From the NCBI GenBank assembly GCA_003024985.2, contig PXIH01S0069442.1: a stretch of DNA of 10,003 nt. One strand, given 5' to 3'. Position 1 is the first letter of the stretch. Each line of letters begins with the position of its first letter. Positions 7,559 to 10,003 of the stretch are shown here, piece by piece. The position numbers were made by a program, and so were the translations under genes. The stretch is from Euperipatoides rowelli. Its lineage: Eukaryota; Onychophora; Udeonychophora; Euonychophora; Peripatopsidae. The notes below the pieces were generated by a model, which was not told the origin of the DNA, ran no database searches, and saw only the letters and a program-made list of their open reading frames with translations.

Positions 7559-8714
7559 GTATAAGGGAGAGGGGAGAGGAATAGTCACATACCAAAGCCA
7601 TATATTTTTTTATTGTTAAATAAAGACATTTTTAAGGCTATAAATGTATACATTATGTACTGTATATAAACAGTTTCTTTAATTCAGAAGAAAGACCAGT
7701 TAAGTTACCTGCATATATATTTATATATACTGTAATTAATTAGATTTTCTGTCCTAAGAGACATGGTAGACTCAGTGGTAAACTGGGATCTAGTCAGTTA
7801 CCCAAAGCTCAATCCTCCCCAACACCCACTAAAAAATGAAGCAATTAGTAAATTACTTTTAACTAACAATATTACTATTTGAATCCCCATTGTTAGATGA
7901 AAAATTTTTATGGTTGTTTATTTATAAAAAAATGTACAAAAGAAAATTATATTATGTTATATGAGTCTTTGGCCTTGACAAAGGATGTAGGACTCATTTA
8001 CAAATGTCCATAAGAATAAAATCAATAAATATTTTNATATTATAGATTTAAATTAATTAATTTTGACATACATGGAATTGCAGAATTGGAAAATCTTGAT
8101 GTTCTTATAATTTTTTTAAAAAGAAGGTTTGAATTTCTTGTAAAATGATTTATTATGCTAAAAATAGCTTTTCAACACATTTTAATTGTGATGTGTCAAA
8201 CTAAAAGATTAAAAAATAAAACTGAAATTACAATGTCAATGATTATAACACGCCTAGTTTGTAATGTTAATTATAAATATATCTTTAAAAAATAATGTTT
8301 TCTATTTCTATACCTTCTATACATTAGTTTCTTAACCTAATTTCAAAATGATTTTTGAAAGCATCATATTTAGATGCAAAACAGTATAGTTTGAAATACT
8401 GAATAGAAATTGGTCACAATTAGTTCAAATTTTTTATTCTTATATTACTATTACTATCTAGTTACCATTGTTTCGATTCTACTGTGTATTGACTATTATT
8501 AGCATATGTATTTTTACTGTATTATTATTAATGTTATATAAATTATTATATTTTGTTTCTGAATAAAATATTAAAAAAAACAAAATCATTTGCAAAAGTT
8601 ATGCTAATTTTCATTCTGTAATTTATTTTTAAATAATACTTATAAAGTGCACAATTATTTAATTGTTTGTTTTAAATATTTATTATTACTGTTATTTTTT
8701 TTTAAAAAATATAG
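7559..8714. other. AT-rich non-coding stretch, presumed intron before the large exon
   Basis: Contains an ambiguous base at 8036, a weak tRNA-like stretch near 7753-7820 and many A/T runs. It ends in ttttttttaaaaaatatag (8696-8714), the acceptor of the charged exon. No other gene signal is visible. Confidence 0.55.
8036..8036. other. Ambiguous base (n)
   Basis: A single undetermined base in attttnatat, showing incomplete or conflicting read support. It lies in non-coding AT-rich DNA and does not affect any proposed exon. Confidence 0.99.
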
Positions 8715-9509
8715 TGCCAGGTGTGCCAATGGAGAAAATGAAGAACAATCAAGATAAACATGAAATGGAAACTAAAAATTTAAAAGCAACTTTATACATT
8801 AAAAATCCCAAAGAGTTTTCAGACTTTGAAGTAAATGCTATACAAATAGCTCCAAAGGAAATTGCACAAGTTGATATGAATCAAATTATTACTACTAATG
8901 AACCCAAAGATCTAGATGAAATTGAGGATAAAGTTATTTTCAAGGATAATGACAATTCACAAAAGAAACAGAATATAAAAGAATCAGATTCGAGTGATAG
9001 CAGTTCAGAAGAGAAGGAAGAACCTAAAAATTATTATGAAATAAAAAATGACGAAACAATTACGACAGAAAAAATAACAACAGAAAATAAAAACCAGAAA
9101 GATGAAAGTGGAAGTTCAGAAGAGGATGCTGATGAATCAAATGAGAAAATAAAACATAAAAACAAAAAGGACAAGGAAGATAAAAGTGGTGAGGACAAAA
9201 GTAGTGAAGAGGACAATAAAAATGAAAATAATGAGGATGAAAATAAAGAATTAAAACAGAAAAATAAAAGTAAACTTGCTCAAATTACACTGTCCAAAAC
9301 AAAAAATAAAAGTAATGAAAAGGAAAAGAATAATGAAGATAAAAAGTTAAAGAAAGATGAAAGTACTGAGAATAACAACAAAGAGAAGACAAGGAAACAA
9401 GCAAAAAATATTAAAAAATTTTTTAAAAAGAAAAATACAATGAAACCAAAGAGACCTAAAGGTGATTTGCAGTCAAAGAAATTGGAAAAAGAAAGTGAAC
9501 AAAAACAAG
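8715..9509 (+). CDS. 795-nt internal exon encoding a highly charged, probably disordered segment
   Basis: The frame is open from the acceptor (aaaaaatatag, to 8714) to the donor (AACAAG then gtaatat, from 9510); the TAA at 9521 lies in the following intron. It is entered and left at phase 1 and spans 265 codons, so it is frame-neutral. The first third (PGVPMEKMKNN to about 8950) is of mixed composition. Then come Ser/acidic clusters resembling CK2 phosphorylation sites at about 8984-9019 (SDSSDSSSEEKEE), 9107-9139 (SGSSEEDADES) and 9180-9216. The last quarter is Lys-rich, with a basic cluster at about 9389-9460 (KNIKKFFKKKNTMKPKRPK) that could bind nucleic acid or act as a nuclear signal. No folded domain, cysteine pattern or membrane segment is visible. 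An upstream ATG at 8663 opens into the intron tail (Tyr/Phe-rich) and is unlikely to be the start; the ATG at 8729 is a possible alternative first codon. Family and function are unknown. Confidence 0.75.
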
Positions 9510-9749
9510 GTAATATTTTTTAAATAAATTCCATTGTTGGATTAATAGTATAGTATTCACCATTCAACCTTTTTTTAAGTGGGTGATACAATTCCTTGTA
9601 TCACCCACTTAGTCTGTCTTAGGTGAATTTTCTTCTGTCTTCCTAGATTAATCTCAATAATATTTTCTGAAAAATCTATTTTCTAGAAAAGTCATGGTTT
9701 TTAACTGTTCTGGAATTAAACTTGAACAGAGCCTTTTAAATCAATATGT
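9510..9749. other. Start of an AT-rich intron
   Basis: Begins with donor gtaatat. Apart from the hairpin at 9576-9611 nothing stands out. The composition becomes less AT-rich toward the tandem repeat on the right. Confidence 0.5.
9576..9611. repeat. Perfect 16-bp inverted repeat with a 4-nt loop
   Basis: taagtgggtgatacaa (9576-9591) is followed by loop ttcc and the exact reverse complement ttgtatcacccactta (9596-9611). No mismatches occur and the stem is of mixed base composition, so chance is unlikely. It sits 66 bp into the intron after the charged exon, preceded by a T run. Plausible origins are a recent inverted micro-duplication, paired ends of a collapsed small element, or a structured intronic RNA. 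Confidence 0.9.
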
Positions 9750-10003
9750 CTCAATATGGATTTTGCATGATGGGTAATGTGTCCTAGAACATAAGACAAT
9801 AGAACAGGAAGCTTGAATGATGTCATTTCCTGTCCTAGAACGTAACACAATAGAATGGGGTTGGCCATCTTGGATATTGCATGATGGGTAATGTGTCCTA
9901 GAACCTAAGACAATAGAACTAGAGGTGAGACATCTTGAATGATGTCACTTCCTGTCCTAGAACCTTAAACAATAAAAAACCATGAACCTAAGGTCGGCCA
10001 TCT
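9750..10003. repeat. Alternating A/B tandem repeat, running off the right edge
   Basis: Four diverged monomers share gtcctagaac at 9781, 9832, 9895 and 9954, followed by a form of taagacaatagaa. They alternate in type. A monomers carry gcatgatgggtaatgtgt (9765 and 9879, 114 bp apart). B monomers carry cttgaatgatgtca then ttcctgtcctagaa. The motif ggccatct ends the first A/B dimer (9863) and lies at the window edge (9996). It has no coding potential. The higher-order dimer is about 114-133 bp. It could be a minisatellite or satellite-like array, or the internal part of a repetitive element whose other end lies outside. Confidence 0.85.

Noticed and set aside
7753-7820. tRNA-like or SINE-like stretch (tagactcagtggta then agctcaatcctcc)
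   Set aside because: The A-box-like part has an extra base and the B-box-like part is a base short and diverged. No proper acceptor or anticodon stem forms, and only one copy is present in the window.
7961-7998. Inverted repeat atgagtc ... gactcat with an inner ctttg/caaag pair
   Set aside because: Arms of 7 and 5 bp with an asymmetric bulge are within chance expectation.
8663-8714. Upstream ATG and Tyr/Phe-rich N-terminus for the charged protein
   Set aside because: These codons are the T-rich tail and acceptor of the preceding intron; the composition changes sharply at the AG at 8713-8714.
9034-9216. 60-codon minus-strand Ser/Phe/Leu-rich frame
   Set aside because: It is the reverse complement of the Glu/Lys/Ser-rich exon; its composition follows from that codon use.
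9750-10003. CRISPR array
   Set aside because: The repeats are diverged, unevenly spaced, lack unique spacers, and sit in eukaryotic intron-like DNA.

Overview
This is a nuclear genomic fragment from an AT-rich animal, most likely an invertebrate. The evidence is GT-AG bounded open blocks with matching intron phases, long AT-rich introns, short terminal-inverted-repeat elements with G/C-rich ends, and no sign of operons or ribosome binding sites. I cannot name the species. A single ambiguous base (n at 8036) shows that this is draft assembly sequence.

The first 6.1 kb is dominated by a perfect direct duplication. Positions 1-2955 recur at 3176-6130 with a constant offset of 3175. No difference was found in any stretch compared, including a 16-C run and several poly-A runs. 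The match may continue left of the window, so the likely unit is 3175 bp (2956-6130), arranged head to tail. Each copy carries a 49-nt candidate exon, a candidate membrane-segment exon ending in a stop, three fold-back hairpins, and an element with ends like GGGCGTCCGCA. The right breakpoint lies inside that element, which is cut in copy A and complete in copy B.

From 6131 to 6953 come the rest of the complete element and a second, diverged member of the same family. From 6954 to 8714 the DNA is AT-rich and non-coding apart from one possible 69-nt exon at 7490-7558. The best coding feature is 8715-9509, a 795-nt exon open throughout and flanked by AG and GT. It encodes a Glu/Lys/Asp/Ser-rich, probably disordered segment. 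After it come an AT-rich intron, a perfect 16-bp hairpin and an A/B alternating tandem repeat that runs off the right edge.

All proposed exons lie on the + strand and meet at phase 1, so they could belong to one gene. The 49-nt exon can be joined in frame to the membrane exon (short form with a stop) or to the 69-nt and 795-nt exons (long charged form). Two copies of the 49-nt exon cannot both be included without an immediate stop. The duplication is therefore either an assembly artefact or a very recent rearrangement that constrains splicing. I see no defence system, CRISPR array, complete transposase, rRNA or convincing tRNA.
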